Assembly (NCBI GenBank): GCA_050260095.1
Contig: JBLNBQ010000031.1
Coordinates: 1 to 20,909, forward strand
Reading direction: 5' to 3'
Source of the DNA: JBLNBQ01 sp050260095
GTDB taxonomy: Bacteria > Bacillota > UBA5301 > DYFA01
Length of the DNA stretch: 20,909 bases
Below are positions 7,211 to 14,647 of the stretch, piece by piece; within the stretch, counting starts at the first letter, position 1; each line of letters begins with the position of its first letter. Under the pieces are notes generated by a model. It saw nothing but the letters and a program-made list of their open reading frames with translations. It ran no database searches and was not told where the DNA came from. The translations under genes were made by a program, and so were the position numbers.

Positions 7211-8575
7211 GTGCTGGCGATGCGTCGTCGTGGATTAGTGGTGGTCGCGGCAGTGGCCTTGTTGCTCGGCTCGATCGCCGTGGTGGGCCTGAGCCGGGGG
7301 CTGGCCGAGAATGCGGGAGCGACGGGGAAGGAGAGCCTCCGCACTGTGCTGGAGGTCATCTCCCTGGTGCGGGGCAACTACGTGGAGGAGGTCTCCCTCT
7401 CGTCGCTGCTCAGCGCCTACGCCAAGAAGGGGACCATCTCCGGGATGCTCGCCTCGGCGGTGAAAGACCCGTACAGCCGCTATCTGAACCAGGCCGCATA
7501 TGCTGAGATGAAGATCGACAACTCGGGCGAGTTCGGCGGGATCGGCGTCTACCTGGGAATGAGCAAGGACAACGAACTGCTGGTCATCGCTCCGATTGAG
7601 GAGACCCCGGCCGACAAGGCAGGGATGAAGGCGGGCGACCACATCGTGCTGATCGACGGGCGGAGCACCGTCAACATGAGCACCGACGAGGCGGCCAGCA
7701 AGATGCGGGGTCCCAAGGGGACGGCCGTCGTCGTGACCGTCGAGCGGGGCGCGGACAAGGTTCGCAAGCAGTTCCGCCTGGTGCGCGACGTTATCAAGGT
7801 CCCGAGCGTCAAGGGGAAGATGCTGACCAAGGAGGTCGGCTACCTGCGCATCGCCTCTTTCACCGCGACGACGGCGGACGACTTGGAGCGCAACCTCACC
7901 AAACTGGAAGGGGAGGGCATGAAGGGTCTCGTGCTCGACCTGCGCTTCAATCCAGGCGGCCTGCTCAACGCCGCCGTCGATGCGCTGAGCCGCTTCCTTG
8001 ACCAGGGACCCCTCCTCCATGTGGTGGGACGCGGCGCGGCCAAGCAGACCTTCTTCGCACGGCCGGGCCTGGTTCATCCCGACTACCCGGTGGTCGTCCT
8101 GGTGAACGGGGGCAGCGCCAGCGCGGCCGAGATCGTGGCCGGAGCGCTGCAGGACACTCACCGGGCCATCGTCCTCGGCACCAAGACCTTCGGCAAGGGT
8201 TCGGTGCAGACCATCTACCCGCTGGCCGACGGGTCGGCGCTCTCGCTAACCACGCAGAAGTGGCTGACCGCCGGCGGGCATTCCATCAGCCAGAAGGGGA
8301 TCATGCCCGACGTGGTGGTCAAGAACCCCGGCGACGACGAGATGGAGGCCGAGCTGCAGAAGCTCCGTGAGGAGCGGCAGCAGAGCGGCAGCCTCGATCC
8401 GCAGGCCGGAAAGAAGCCTTCCGACAAACCGGCCCAGACCACCACCAAGCCGGCCGAGGAGAAGACCCCGGGGCCGGCGGCCGAAGAGGACACCCGCGAC
8501 TATCAGCTGGAGAAGGCGCAGGAGATCATCCTGCAACAGCTCCAGGGAAGAAGCGCCGGCAAGAATGCGGCGTAA
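7211..8575 (+). CDS. S41 family carboxy-terminal processing peptidase (CtpA/CtpB type)
   Basis: The 454-residue protein has an N-terminal membrane anchor or signal at about 8-28, a helical segment, a PDZ domain at about 105-190 (GEFGGIGVYLG, GMKAGDHIVLIDG) and an S41 serine peptidase domain. The Ser/Lys/Gln triad is recognisable: S304 in GSASAAE, K329 in TFGKG and Q333. The spacing (25 and 4 residues) is that of CtpB-type enzymes. Residues 380-435 are a charged, Pro/Lys/Glu-rich tail. GTG at 7211 follows GAGAGGA closely (three to four bases); ATG at 7220 is the alternative, with a long spacer. CTPs cut the C-termini of exported proteins or regulate cell-wall hydrolases. S41 genes commonly neighbour envC-like genes, which supports a role in controlling the upstream M23 enzyme. 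Confidence 0.93.
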   Translation: MLAMRRRGLVVVAAVALLLGSIAVVGLSRGLAENAGATGKESLRTVLEVISLVRGNYVEEVSLSSLLSAYAKKGTISGMLASAVKDPYSRYLNQAAYAEMKIDNSGEFGGIGVYLGMSKDNELLVIAPIEETPADKAGMKAGDHIVLIDGRSTVNMSTDEAASKMRGPKGTAVVVTVERGADKVRKQFRLVRDVIKVPSVKGKMLTKEVGYLRIASFTATTADDLERNLTKLEGEGMKGLVLDLRFNPGGLLNAAVDALSRFLDQGPLLHVVGRGAAKQTFFARPGLVHPDYPVVVLVNGGSASAAEIVAGALQDTHRAIVLGTKTFGKGSVQTIYPLADGSALSLTTQKWLTAGGHSISQKGIMPDVVVKNPGDDEMEAELQKLREERQQSGSLDPQAGKKPSDKPAQTTTKPAEEKTPGPAAEEDTRDYQLEKAQEIILQQLQGRSAGKNAA

Positions 8576-10178
8576 CCGGGCCGGCTTCCTGGCGCTCCTG
8601 TTCCTCGTCCTGGCAGCGATCGCGGCCGGCTGCGCCACGGCTCCGGCCTGGCGCCGCACGGAACGGGCCTTTCTACCCGGAGTCGCCGAGCGGGCGGTGA
8701 CCGAAATCGACGCCGCGCTCCTCCGGATGGGGGTCGCCCCTGCCGAGGTGCGCCGCGACGAGCGCCAGGAGGACGCCTCGCTCGACCAGCCCGCCGCGGT
8801 CACTTGGAGCCGCTGGGTCTTCACGCTCGTCGCTTTTCCAACCTTCCGCCACCTGACGCCGGAAGACTACGCCCAGGCCGTCCGCGAGGGCGCCCGCCTG
8901 GCGGGGGGCGAGGCGGTGACGCCCGGCGGCCGCAGGCCGGACGATCCCCTGCGCCTGGTGGTCCGGGTGCCGGTCAAGGCCGGCGGCCGCCGGTTCAAAG
9001 TCGAGGCGCTGGAGGTCATCATCCGGCAGCCGGACCGGGAGACCGGCGCCAGCGCGCCCCCGGCCAGCCGGCCGGCAGGGCCGGCGGCGCCGGAGCCGGA
9101 ACCGGCGGGCGGCGCGCCCCGGGTGGCGCTCATCATCGACGATTGGGGCTATGAGCAGCCCTTCGCCACCGACTTCTTCAACCTGCCGGTTCCCCTCACC
9201 ATGGCCGTCATCCCCTTCCTGCCCGCCAGCGAGCGGCTGGCCAAGGCCGGGCAGGCGCACGGATGGGAGGTCATCCTCCACCTGCCGATGGAAGCCGAAC
9301 AGCACGAGTACGAATCGACGAAGGGCCTGGTCCGGGTGGATATGACCGACGCGGAGGTCCGCACGGCCGTGGACCGGGCGCTCGACGCCATGCCCGAAGC
9401 CGATGGGGTCAACAACCACATGGGTTCCCTCGCCACGCAGAATCCCCGGGTGATGCGGGTCGCCTTGGAGGAGATAGCCGCCCGCCGCCTCTTCTTCGTC
9501 GACAGCCGCACCTCGCCGGCCTCCGTGGCCGCCGGTCTGGCCAAGGAGCGGGGCATGGCGTTCGGGGAGAACGCGCTCTTTCTCGACAACCAAAGAAACG
9601 TGGAGTACATCCGGGAGCAGTTGAACTCGCTCGTTTCGGCCGCCAGAACGGTGGGGTATGCGATCGGCATCGGCCACGTCCGCCGGGAGACGCTCAGCGC
9701 CTTGCAGCTGGAGTTGCCGGAGTTGATCCGGGCGGGCGTCCGGTTCGTCCCGGCCCGGGACGTGGTGGCGACCGACTTCCGCCGGCCGGTCCGGTCCGGC
9801 GGCGCTCGCCGTTCAACCTCGTCCTCCAGCGCGCCGGCCTCTTCGGGGCAGGGCGCTCCGCCCGTCGCCTCCCCGGCCGTCCCGCCCGCTGTGGCGCCGA
9901 AGGCGCATCCGCCCGCGGCGCCAAGTCCGGCTCAGGGCGAGCCCTCCACCGTCGCGCCCGCCCCGGCGCCCGCCCCGTCCCGCGCTTCGTCCACGGCGCC
10001 GCCGGTCACAGCCGGACCCCCCTCCTCCGCTCCGAGCGCGCCGGCCGCCGAGGCGCCTGCTCCTGGTCCTTCCCCGGCCAGCGCCGTCGAGACGGCCGTT
10101 CCGGCGCCCGAACCTGCCCCCGCCGAACCGCCCTTGTCACAATCCGCCGGAAATGACGCACCGGCTCAGGAACTCTAG
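8565..10178 (+). CDS. Divergent polysaccharide deacetylase (YibQ/DUF610) lipoprotein with long disordered tail
   Basis: The ATG at 8565 overlaps the S41 gene by 11 bases and gives 537 residues with a good N-terminus: a basic start, a hydrophobic core and AAIAAGC at 17-23, a plausible though not perfect lipobox. Earlier in-frame starts fall inside the S41 coding region. Residues 24-165 form an unassigned N-terminal domain, and residues 166-186 are a Pro/Ala linker. Residues 187-405 are the divergent polysaccharide deacetylase domain, with LIIDDWGY (D192, D193), NNHMGS (H285), FVDSRT and IGIGHV (H371) as likely metal and catalytic residues. Residues 407-537 are low-complexity Pro/Ala/Ser, like a wall-spanning or flexible tail. 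E. coli yibQ also sits next to envC, so the linkage is ancient. Its substrate is unproven; an envelope glycan is the natural guess. Confidence 0.88.
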   Translation: MRRNRAGFLALLFLVLAAIAAGCATAPAWRRTERAFLPGVAERAVTEIDAALLRMGVAPAEVRRDERQEDASLDQPAAVTWSRWVFTLVAFPTFRHLTPEDYAQAVREGARLAGGEAVTPGGRRPDDPLRLVVRVPVKAGGRRFKVEALEVIIRQPDRETGASAPPASRPAGPAAPEPEPAGGAPRVALIIDDWGYEQPFATDFFNLPVPLTMAVIPFLPASERLAKAGQAHGWEVILHLPMEAEQHEYESTKGLVRVDMTDAEVRTAVDRALDAMPEADGVNNHMGSLATQNPRVMRVALEEIAARRLFFVDSRTSPASVAAGLAKERGMAFGENALFLDNQRNVEYIREQLNSLVSAARTVGYAIGIGHVRRETLSALQLELPELIRAGVRFVPARDVVATDFRRPVRSGGARRSTSSSSAPASSGQGAPPVASPAVPPAVAPKAHPPAAPSPAQGEPSTVAPAPAPAPSRASSTAPPVTAGPPSSAPSAPAAEAPAPGPSPASAVETAVPAPEPAPAEPPLSQSAGNDAPAQEL

Positions 10179-10207
10179 CCCCTGCCAGCGGCGTTCCTGT
10201 AGGTAGA

Positions 10208-10224
10208 CTGCAGTGCATATGCAG
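10208..10224. promoter_or_regulatory. Possible operator: imperfect palindrome before the DUF2318 gene
   Basis: CTGCA (10208-10212) and TGCAG (10220-10224) are inverted around a core that includes the eight-base palindrome GCATATGC (10215-10222). They lie 22 bases before the DUF2318 start. No clear -35/-10 pair is visible in this 68-base gap. The assignment as a regulator site is a guess from symmetry alone. Confidence 0.25.
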
Positions 10225-10246
10225 CCAACTTGCAGGAGGTGTCCGC

Positions 10247-10825
10247 ATGTCGTCGCGCGAGCAAAAGCGCCAGAAAGTCATGGGGAAGGGCTCGTCAGGT
10301 CGCCGCAACAAGTGGTTGGTCCCGGCTCTGTTCGGTCTGGTGATCCTCGCCATCGCCGGGGTCGGGCTGGGCCGCAAACAGGCGCCCGCCGCCCCGCAGG
10401 TCCAATCCGCCCGGACTGAATCGGTCAGCTATGATGCCGACGGGCGGATCGAGCAGATTCCCGTCAGCGCCAGCCAGGCCGGGGGCGTCATCACCGTCCC
10501 GCTCGCCGAGGTTAAAGAGAAGAAACTGGTCGGCTTCACCTACCAGGGCCAGGGCAAATCCCTCCCTCTGCTCGCATACATCGCTCCTTCGGGCAAAGTG
10601 GTGACGGCCGTGTCGATGTGCGAACCCTGCAACTCCACCACCTTCCACACCGAGGGCACGCAGTTGGTCTGCAACACTTGCGGCACCCGGTGGAACCTCG
10701 AGGATCTGAGCGGCGTCTCCGGCGGCTGCCTCTCCTACCCGCCCGATCCGTTCGGCAACACGCTGGTCGACGGCAAGATTCAGATTCAGGAAGCGTCCGT
10801 CTCAGGCTGGCAGCGGCGGGTCTGA
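10247..10825 (+). CDS. Membrane-anchored DUF2318 (Cj1660-like) Cys-rich protein
   Basis: The ATG follows GCAGGAGGT (10232-10240) with ideal spacing. The 192-residue product has a basic cytoplasmic N-terminus, a single membrane segment at about 24-42 and an extracytoplasmic domain. That domain has the DUF2318 pattern: MCEPCNS (C125, C128), then VCNTCGTRW (C142, C145), then GGCLSYPPDP (C161). The paired CxxC motifs suggest a bound metal or Fe-S/zinc-ribbon centre. Members of this family occur in iron-uptake clusters with FTR1, P19 and MacB-like permeases (for example Cj1658-Cj1663 of Campylobacter). The two following genes encode such a permease and its ATPase, so this protein probably hands metal or electrons to that transporter. 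FTR1 and P19 are not present here. The exact function is inferred. Confidence 0.82.
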   Translation: MSSREQKRQKVMGKGSSGRRNKWLVPALFGLVILAIAGVGLGRKQAPAAPQVQSARTESVSYDADGRIEQIPVSASQAGGVITVPLAEVKEKKLVGFTYQGQGKSLPLLAYIAPSGKVVTAVSMCEPCNSTTFHTEGTQLVCNTCGTRWNLEDLSGVSGGCLSYPPDPFGNTLVDGKIQIQEASVSGWQRRV

Positions 10826-10867
10826 ACGCGCCCGCGTGACCCACGCGGGGGGAGGAGCAGTAAGCAA

Positions 10868-12031
10868 ATGTACCTGTCCGATATCGCATTGGCCAACCTG
10901 CGCCGGCGCAAAGCGAGGTCGCTGTTTTCGATCGTCGGTCTCTTGATCGGAACCGCCACCGTGGTGGCGCTCACCAGCATCACGACGGCCATGAAGGCTG
11001 ATCTCGCCACCAAGCTGGACCAATACGGAGCCAACATCGTGGTCATGCCCCGTTCGAACGACCTCTCGCTGAGTTACGGCGGGGTGACGGTCGGCGGGGT
11101 GGCCTTCGACGTGAAGGACCTGCCGGCAGATGCGCCGGCCCGGATCCGGTCGATCAAGAACAAGGAGAGCGTCTCGACGGTAGCGCCGAAGGTGCTGGCG
11201 GCCGTCAAAGCGGAGGGATCGGCCCAGCCGCTCCTCCTGGTGGGCGTGGATTTTGGCGCCGAGTTCCGCATGAAGAAGTGGTGGGAGGTCGCCGGGCATA
11301 AGCCGGCCAAACCCGACGAGGTGCTCCTGGGGGCCACAGTCGCGCAGAAGCTCGGCAAGCAGGCTGGCGACTCTCTGACGCTGAACGGTCGACCCTTCAA
11401 GGTCACGGGCGTCCTCCACGAACTGGGGGATCAGGAAGACGGGCTAATCATCGGCGACCTCAAGGCCACGCAGGACCTCTCGGGCCAACCCGGCAAACTC
11501 AGCCTCATCGAGGTCAGTGCGCTCTGCAACACCTGTCCTATCGAGGAGATCGTGAAGCAGATTAACGCCGCCATCCCGTCGGCCAAGGCGGTCGCCCTGA
11601 AGCAGGCCGTACGGGCCAGGGAGGACACGGTCGGCCGGCTGAACCGCTTCTCCGTAGCGGTCAGCGTGGTGGTCCTGCTCATCGGCACTCTGGTGGTCTC
11701 CACCACCATGCTCTCGTCGGTGAACGAGCGGACCCGGGAAATCGGCATCCTTCGGGCGGTGGGCTTCAGGCGCAAGCACATCATCCAGCTCATCCTCGAG
11801 GAGGCCTTGGTGATCAGCCTGGCCGGCGGCCTGACCGGTTACGTCCTGGGCGTCGCCGGCGCCAAGGTGGTCGCCCCGCTCCTGGCCGGGGTGGAGGTCA
11901 CCGTCGGCTGGAACCCGGCACTCGGGGCCGCCGCCGTCGCCCTGGCCGCGGTCGTGGGTGTCCTGGCCAGCGCCTACCCGGCCTACCGGGCCGCCCAGCT
12001 CGACCCAGCCGAAGCCCTGCGCTTCATCTAG
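10868..12031 (+). CDS. MacB/FtsX-type ABC permease with extracytoplasmic CxxC motif
   Basis: The 387-residue protein has the MacB/LolC layout: TM1 at about 17-40, a large extracytoplasmic MacB_PCD domain at about 45-250 and three C-terminal membrane segments at about 265-292, 312-340 and 350-375. ERTREIGILRAVGFRRKHI joins TM2 to TM3 as the coupling helix region, and the C-terminus has the usual AYRAAQLDPAEALRFI. The extracytoplasmic domain carries LCNTCPIEEIV, with C220 and C223 forming a CxxCP motif that ordinary MacB or LolC proteins lack. It lies 42 bases after the DUF2318 gene, behind a GGGGGAGGAG site. The related Campylobacter-type clusters have two such permeases; here there is one, so it presumably works as a homodimer. 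The substrate is unknown; iron or another metal is suggested by context. Confidence 0.87.
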   Translation: MYLSDIALANLRRRKARSLFSIVGLLIGTATVVALTSITTAMKADLATKLDQYGANIVVMPRSNDLSLSYGGVTVGGVAFDVKDLPADAPARIRSIKNKESVSTVAPKVLAAVKAEGSAQPLLLVGVDFGAEFRMKKWWEVAGHKPAKPDEVLLGATVAQKLGKQAGDSLTLNGRPFKVTGVLHELGDQEDGLIIGDLKATQDLSGQPGKLSLIEVSALCNTCPIEEIVKQINAAIPSAKAVALKQAVRAREDTVGRLNRFSVAVSVVVLLIGTLVVSTTMLSSVNERTREIGILRAVGFRRKHIIQLILEEALVISLAGGLTGYVLGVAGAKVVAPLLAGVEVTVGWNPALGAAAVALAAVVGVLASAYPAYRAAQLDPAEALRFI

Positions 12032-12044
12032 GAGGGAACAGACC

Positions 12045-12716
12045 GTGAGCCTCATCGAGTTCAGCGGCGTCACCAAGACCTATCACCTGGGCGACACTCC
12101 GTTCCAGGCGCTCCGCGGCGTGGACCTGACCATCGACGAGGGCGAGTTCGTGGCTCTCATGGGACCCTCCGGTTCCGGCAAGTCGACGATGCTGTCGATC
12201 CTGGGGGGCCTCACGCCCCCCACGGAGGGGACGGTCGTGGTCGATGGGATCGCCGTGCACGAGCTGACCGTCGAACAACTCGCCGCCTTCCGCCACGAGT
12301 ACGTCGGCATCGTGTTCCAACAGTTCCAGCTCATCCCGTACCTTACCGCGCTGCAGAACGCCATGCTCCCGCTCGCCATCTCCGACGTGTCCGCCGCCGA
12401 GCAGGCTGCGCTGGCCAAGGAGGCCTTGACTCGGGTCGGGCTGGGCGCCAAAGTGGACCGGCTGCCGAACCAGCTCTCCGGAGGAGAGCAGGAGCGGGTG
12501 GCCATCGCCCGGGCCATCGTCAACGCTCCGCCGATCCTCCTGGCGGATGAGCCGACCGGCGCATTGGACACCAAGACCGGCAACGAAATCATGGACCTTT
12601 TCGACCTCCTTCACTCTGATGGGCAAACGATCATCATGGTGACGCACAACCCCGAGAACGCCGGCCGGGCCGGCCGGGTGGTGCACATCAGCGACGGCCT
12701 CCTGCAGCCCAGGTAA
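12045..12716 (+). CDS. LolD/MacB-type ABC transporter ATP-binding protein
   Basis: The start is set at GTG 12045, eight bases after AGGAGGGA (12030-12037), which begins at the stop of the permease gene. This gives 223 residues, the standard size. Motifs are Walker A GPSGSGKS at 40-47, Q-loop FQQFQLIPYLTALQN at 91-105, signature LSGGEQERVAIARA at 144-157, Walker B ILLADEPT at 164-171, GALD in the D-loop and H-loop H201. The Q-loop context and the signature LSGGEQ are typical of the LolD/MacB/DevA group, which pairs with MacB-type permeases. It should energise the permease encoded immediately upstream. The cluster probably ends here. Confidence 0.93.
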   Translation: MSLIEFSGVTKTYHLGDTPFQALRGVDLTIDEGEFVALMGPSGSGKSTMLSILGGLTPPTEGTVVVDGIAVHELTVEQLAAFRHEYVGIVFQQFQLIPYLTALQNAMLPLAISDVSAAEQAALAKEALTRVGLGAKVDRLPNQLSGGEQERVAIARAIVNAPPILLADEPTGALDTKTGNEIMDLFDLLHSDGQTIIMVTHNPENAGRAGRVVHISDGLLQPR

Positions 12717-12730
12717 TGGATGGGCTCGGG

Positions 12731-12762
12731 CAAAAAACGTGGCTCCTTTGGAGGAAAGCCAC
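12731..12762. terminator. Terminator-like hairpin between the ABC set and oppA
   Basis: GTGGCT (12739-12744) pairs with AGCCAC (12757-12762), and CCT/AGG lengthen the stem past two bulged bases. A run of six A (12732-12737) precedes it. Read on the minus strand, this is a hairpin followed by six T, the form of an intrinsic terminator, although no minus-strand gene is seen here. On the plus strand it has no T-run and could only be a weak end for the upstream operon. Confidence 0.35.
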
Positions 12763-12892
12763 CTGGCTTGGCGAACAACTACAGACATAGCAACGGGCGT
12801 AGCCTTTTCTCCCGTCTGGGCAACGGTGGGCAAGAGGCTTCGCTCCGTCGCCAGCAGGTTTCAGTCAGCTTGAGAAGGAGGAGAAGTGTTTG
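12763..12892 (+). promoter_or_regulatory. oppA: Structured leader of oppA
   Basis: Two further stems can be drawn before oppA: ACGGG (12793-12797) with CCCGT (12811-12815), and GGCAACGG (12819-12826) with CCGTCGCC (12845-12852), the latter with one mismatch. AAGGAGGAG (12875-12883) is the ribosome binding site. I found no conserved core of a known riboswitch or T-box and no convincing -35/-10 pair. The operon promoter is presumably in or just before this stretch. Confidence 0.35.
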
Positions 12893-14506
12893 ATGAAGCG
12901 CTGGCTAAGCGTCATCGTGGCGATGGTGATGCTGCTCGCCCTGGCGTCGGTCGCCTTCGCGGCCCCGGCTCCCAAGGCGGAGCAGGTCCTTCGCTTCCCG
13001 AACGGAACCGAGCCCGAGACGATCGACCCGGCCATGTCCACTGGTATCCCGGAGGCCAACATCGAACTGATTACGTTCGAGGGTCTGACCCGCATTGGCC
13101 CCAACGACTCCATTCTGCCCGGCGTTGCCTCCAAGGTTGACGTCTCCGCCGATGGCAAGGTTTACACCTACCATCTCCGCAAGTCCACCTGGTCCAACGG
13201 CGATCCCGTGACGGCCAAGGACTTCGCCTACGCTTGGGAGCGGGCTCTGCGCCCCGAGACCGCTGCCGAGTATGCCTACCAGCTCTACTACATCAAGAAC
13301 GCCGAAGCGTACAACACCGGCAAGCTGAAGGACGCCTCCCAGCTGGGTATCAAGGTCATCGACGACTACACCCTGCAGGTGACCCTCGAGGCTCCGACGC
13401 AGTACTGGCCGTTCCTGACCGCCTTCCCGACTCTTATGCCCGTGCCCAGGAAGTTCGTCGAAGCCGATCCGAAGGGCTGGTTCACCAAGCCCGAGACCTA
13501 CATCGGCAACGGCCCCTTCAAGCTCGCCAAGTGGGAGCACAACAGCAAGCTCACCCTCGTGAAGAACGAGAAGTACTGGGATGCCAAGCACGTGAAGCTC
13601 CAGAAGATCGAATTCAGCCTGGTCGACTCGAACACCACCCAGGAAGCGATGTTCGAGACCAACCAGCTGGATGTCCTCGACGACATTCCTCTTCCGTCCA
13701 CCGAGCGTTGGAAGAAGGACAAGGGCTTCGAGGAGTCCCCGTACATCGGCACCTACTACTACATCATCAACACCAACCACATCAAGGATAAGCGGATCCG
13801 CCAGGCTCTCTACCTGGGCTTCGACCGGAAGACCCTGGTCGAGAAGGTCACCAAGCAGGGCCAAAAGCCTGCTTACGCCTTCACGCCTCCCGGATTCCCC
13901 GATCCGTCCAAGAAGGGCGGCGAGTTCCGCGCCGTGGGCGGCAACTACCTGACGACCGGCGACTTCGCCAAGGACGTCGAGAAGGCGAAGAAGCTCCTGG
14001 CCGAAGCCGGCCATCCGGATGGGAAGGGCCTCTCGTTCACCATCCTCTACAACACCCTCGAGAGCCACAAGCGGATCGCCGAGTTCATGCAGCAGGAGTG
14101 GAAGAAGAACCTGGGCATCGACGTCAAGCTGGTCAACCAGGAGTGGCAGGTCTACCTCGACACCCGTGACAGCGACAACTTCGACATCGCCCGGGCCGGC
14201 TGGATCGGCGACTATGTCCACCCGATGACCTTCATGGACCTGCACGTCACCGACGGCGGCAACAACGACTCCAAGTGGGGCAGCAAGAAGTACGACCAGT
14301 TGATTGACCTGGCGAAGAACTCCACCGATCCGAAGGTGTCCTTCAAGGCGATGCACGAAGCCGAGGACATCATGATGGATGAGATGCCGGTCATCCCGCT
14401 CTACTTCTACACTGAGATCCACGTCTTCAAGCCGTGGGTCAAGAACCTCAAGGTGTCCGCTCTTGGCTTCTGGCTCTTCAAGGACGCCTACATTGAGAAG
14501 CACTAG
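12893..14506 (+). CDS. oppA: Oligopeptide ABC transporter substrate-binding protein OppA
   Basis: ATG at 12893 is preferred over the in-frame TTG at 12890; AAGGAGGAG lies about ten bases upstream. The 537-residue product has a signal peptide (MKRWLSVIVAMVMLLALASV, then AFA and a probable cut before APAPK). An SBP_bac_5 domain follows, with TIDPAMSTGIPEANI, LRKSTWSNGDPVTAKDF, TYIGNGPFKLAKW and the OppA-type ARAGWIGDYVHPMTFMDL segment. The last is diagnostic of oligopeptide rather than nickel or dipeptide binders. The mature protein contains no cysteine, so it cannot be a lipoprotein, although binding proteins of monoderm Bacillota usually are. Codon use is strongly biased (AAG, AAC, TAC, GGC) and G+C appears lower than in its neighbours, as expected for a highly expressed gene. 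It delivers peptides to OppBC. Confidence 0.94.
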   Translation: MKRWLSVIVAMVMLLALASVAFAAPAPKAEQVLRFPNGTEPETIDPAMSTGIPEANIELITFEGLTRIGPNDSILPGVASKVDVSADGKVYTYHLRKSTWSNGDPVTAKDFAYAWERALRPETAAEYAYQLYYIKNAEAYNTGKLKDASQLGIKVIDDYTLQVTLEAPTQYWPFLTAFPTLMPVPRKFVEADPKGWFTKPETYIGNGPFKLAKWEHNSKLTLVKNEKYWDAKHVKLQKIEFSLVDSNTTQEAMFETNQLDVLDDIPLPSTERWKKDKGFEESPYIGTYYYIINTNHIKDKRIRQALYLGFDRKTLVEKVTKQGQKPAYAFTPPGFPDPSKKGGEFRAVGGNYLTTGDFAKDVEKAKKLLAEAGHPDGKGLSFTILYNTLESHKRIAEFMQQEWKKNLGIDVKLVNQEWQVYLDTRDSDNFDIARAGWIGDYVHPMTFMDLHVTDGGNNDSKWGSKKYDQLIDLAKNSTDPKVSFKAMHEAEDIMMDEMPVIPLYFYTEIHVFKPWVKNLKVSALGFWLFKDAYIEKH

Positions 14507-14521
14507 TCCCGACTGAACGCT

Positions 14522-14577
14522 GCAGGGAAACCACGGGGGTATGTCACGGGTAACCGGGGCATACCCCCGCACCCTGC
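14522..14577 (+). other. Strong intercistronic hairpin between oppA and oppB
   Basis: CGGGGGTATG (14534-14543) and CATACCCCCG (14560-14569) form a perfect ten-pair stem. An outer GCAGGG/CCCTGC pair (14522-14527 with 14572-14577) extends it. No T-run follows, so it is more likely an mRNA stabiliser or partial terminator than a full terminator. That would keep oppA mRNA more abundant than the permease and ATPase mRNA. Confidence 0.6.
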
Positions 14578-14633
14578 GCTGCGTCGCCTGCCAGGAATTT
14601 CATCCTATTGGCGCCAGCCGGCCCATCAGGGCC

Positions 14634-14642
14634 AGGAGGTGA
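14634..14642 (+). promoter_or_regulatory. oppB: Ribosome binding site that fixes a TTG start for oppB
   Basis: AGGAGGTGA matches the anti-Shine-Dalgarno sequence. It overlaps the first possible start (GTG 14639), which therefore cannot be used. The TTG at 14648 is eight bases after GGAGG, the ideal distance. Confidence 0.75.
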
Positions 14643-14647
14643 AGGTC

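Noticed and set aside
8367..8564. Upstream extension of the deacetylase frame
   Set aside because: It overlaps the S41 gene by 200 bases with a composition-driven Arg/Pro-rich translation. The ATG at 8565 starts a proper lipoprotein signal.
10134..10139. TTGTCA as a -35 element for the DUF2318 operon
   Set aside because: No TATAAT-like sequence occurs 16-18 bases downstream.
12763..12892. T-box or known riboswitch before oppA
   Set aside because: The conserved T-box GGGTGGnACCGCG core and cores of the common riboswitches that I could recall are not present.
12905..14572. Long open frame (555 codons) on the minus strand opposite oppA
   Set aside because: It mirrors the strongly biased codon use of oppA. 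It has no known domain, and the plus-strand protein is unmistakable.
14639..14647. GTG at 14639 as the oppB start
   Set aside because: The start codon would overlap the ribosome binding site itself; TTG at 14648 has the right distance.
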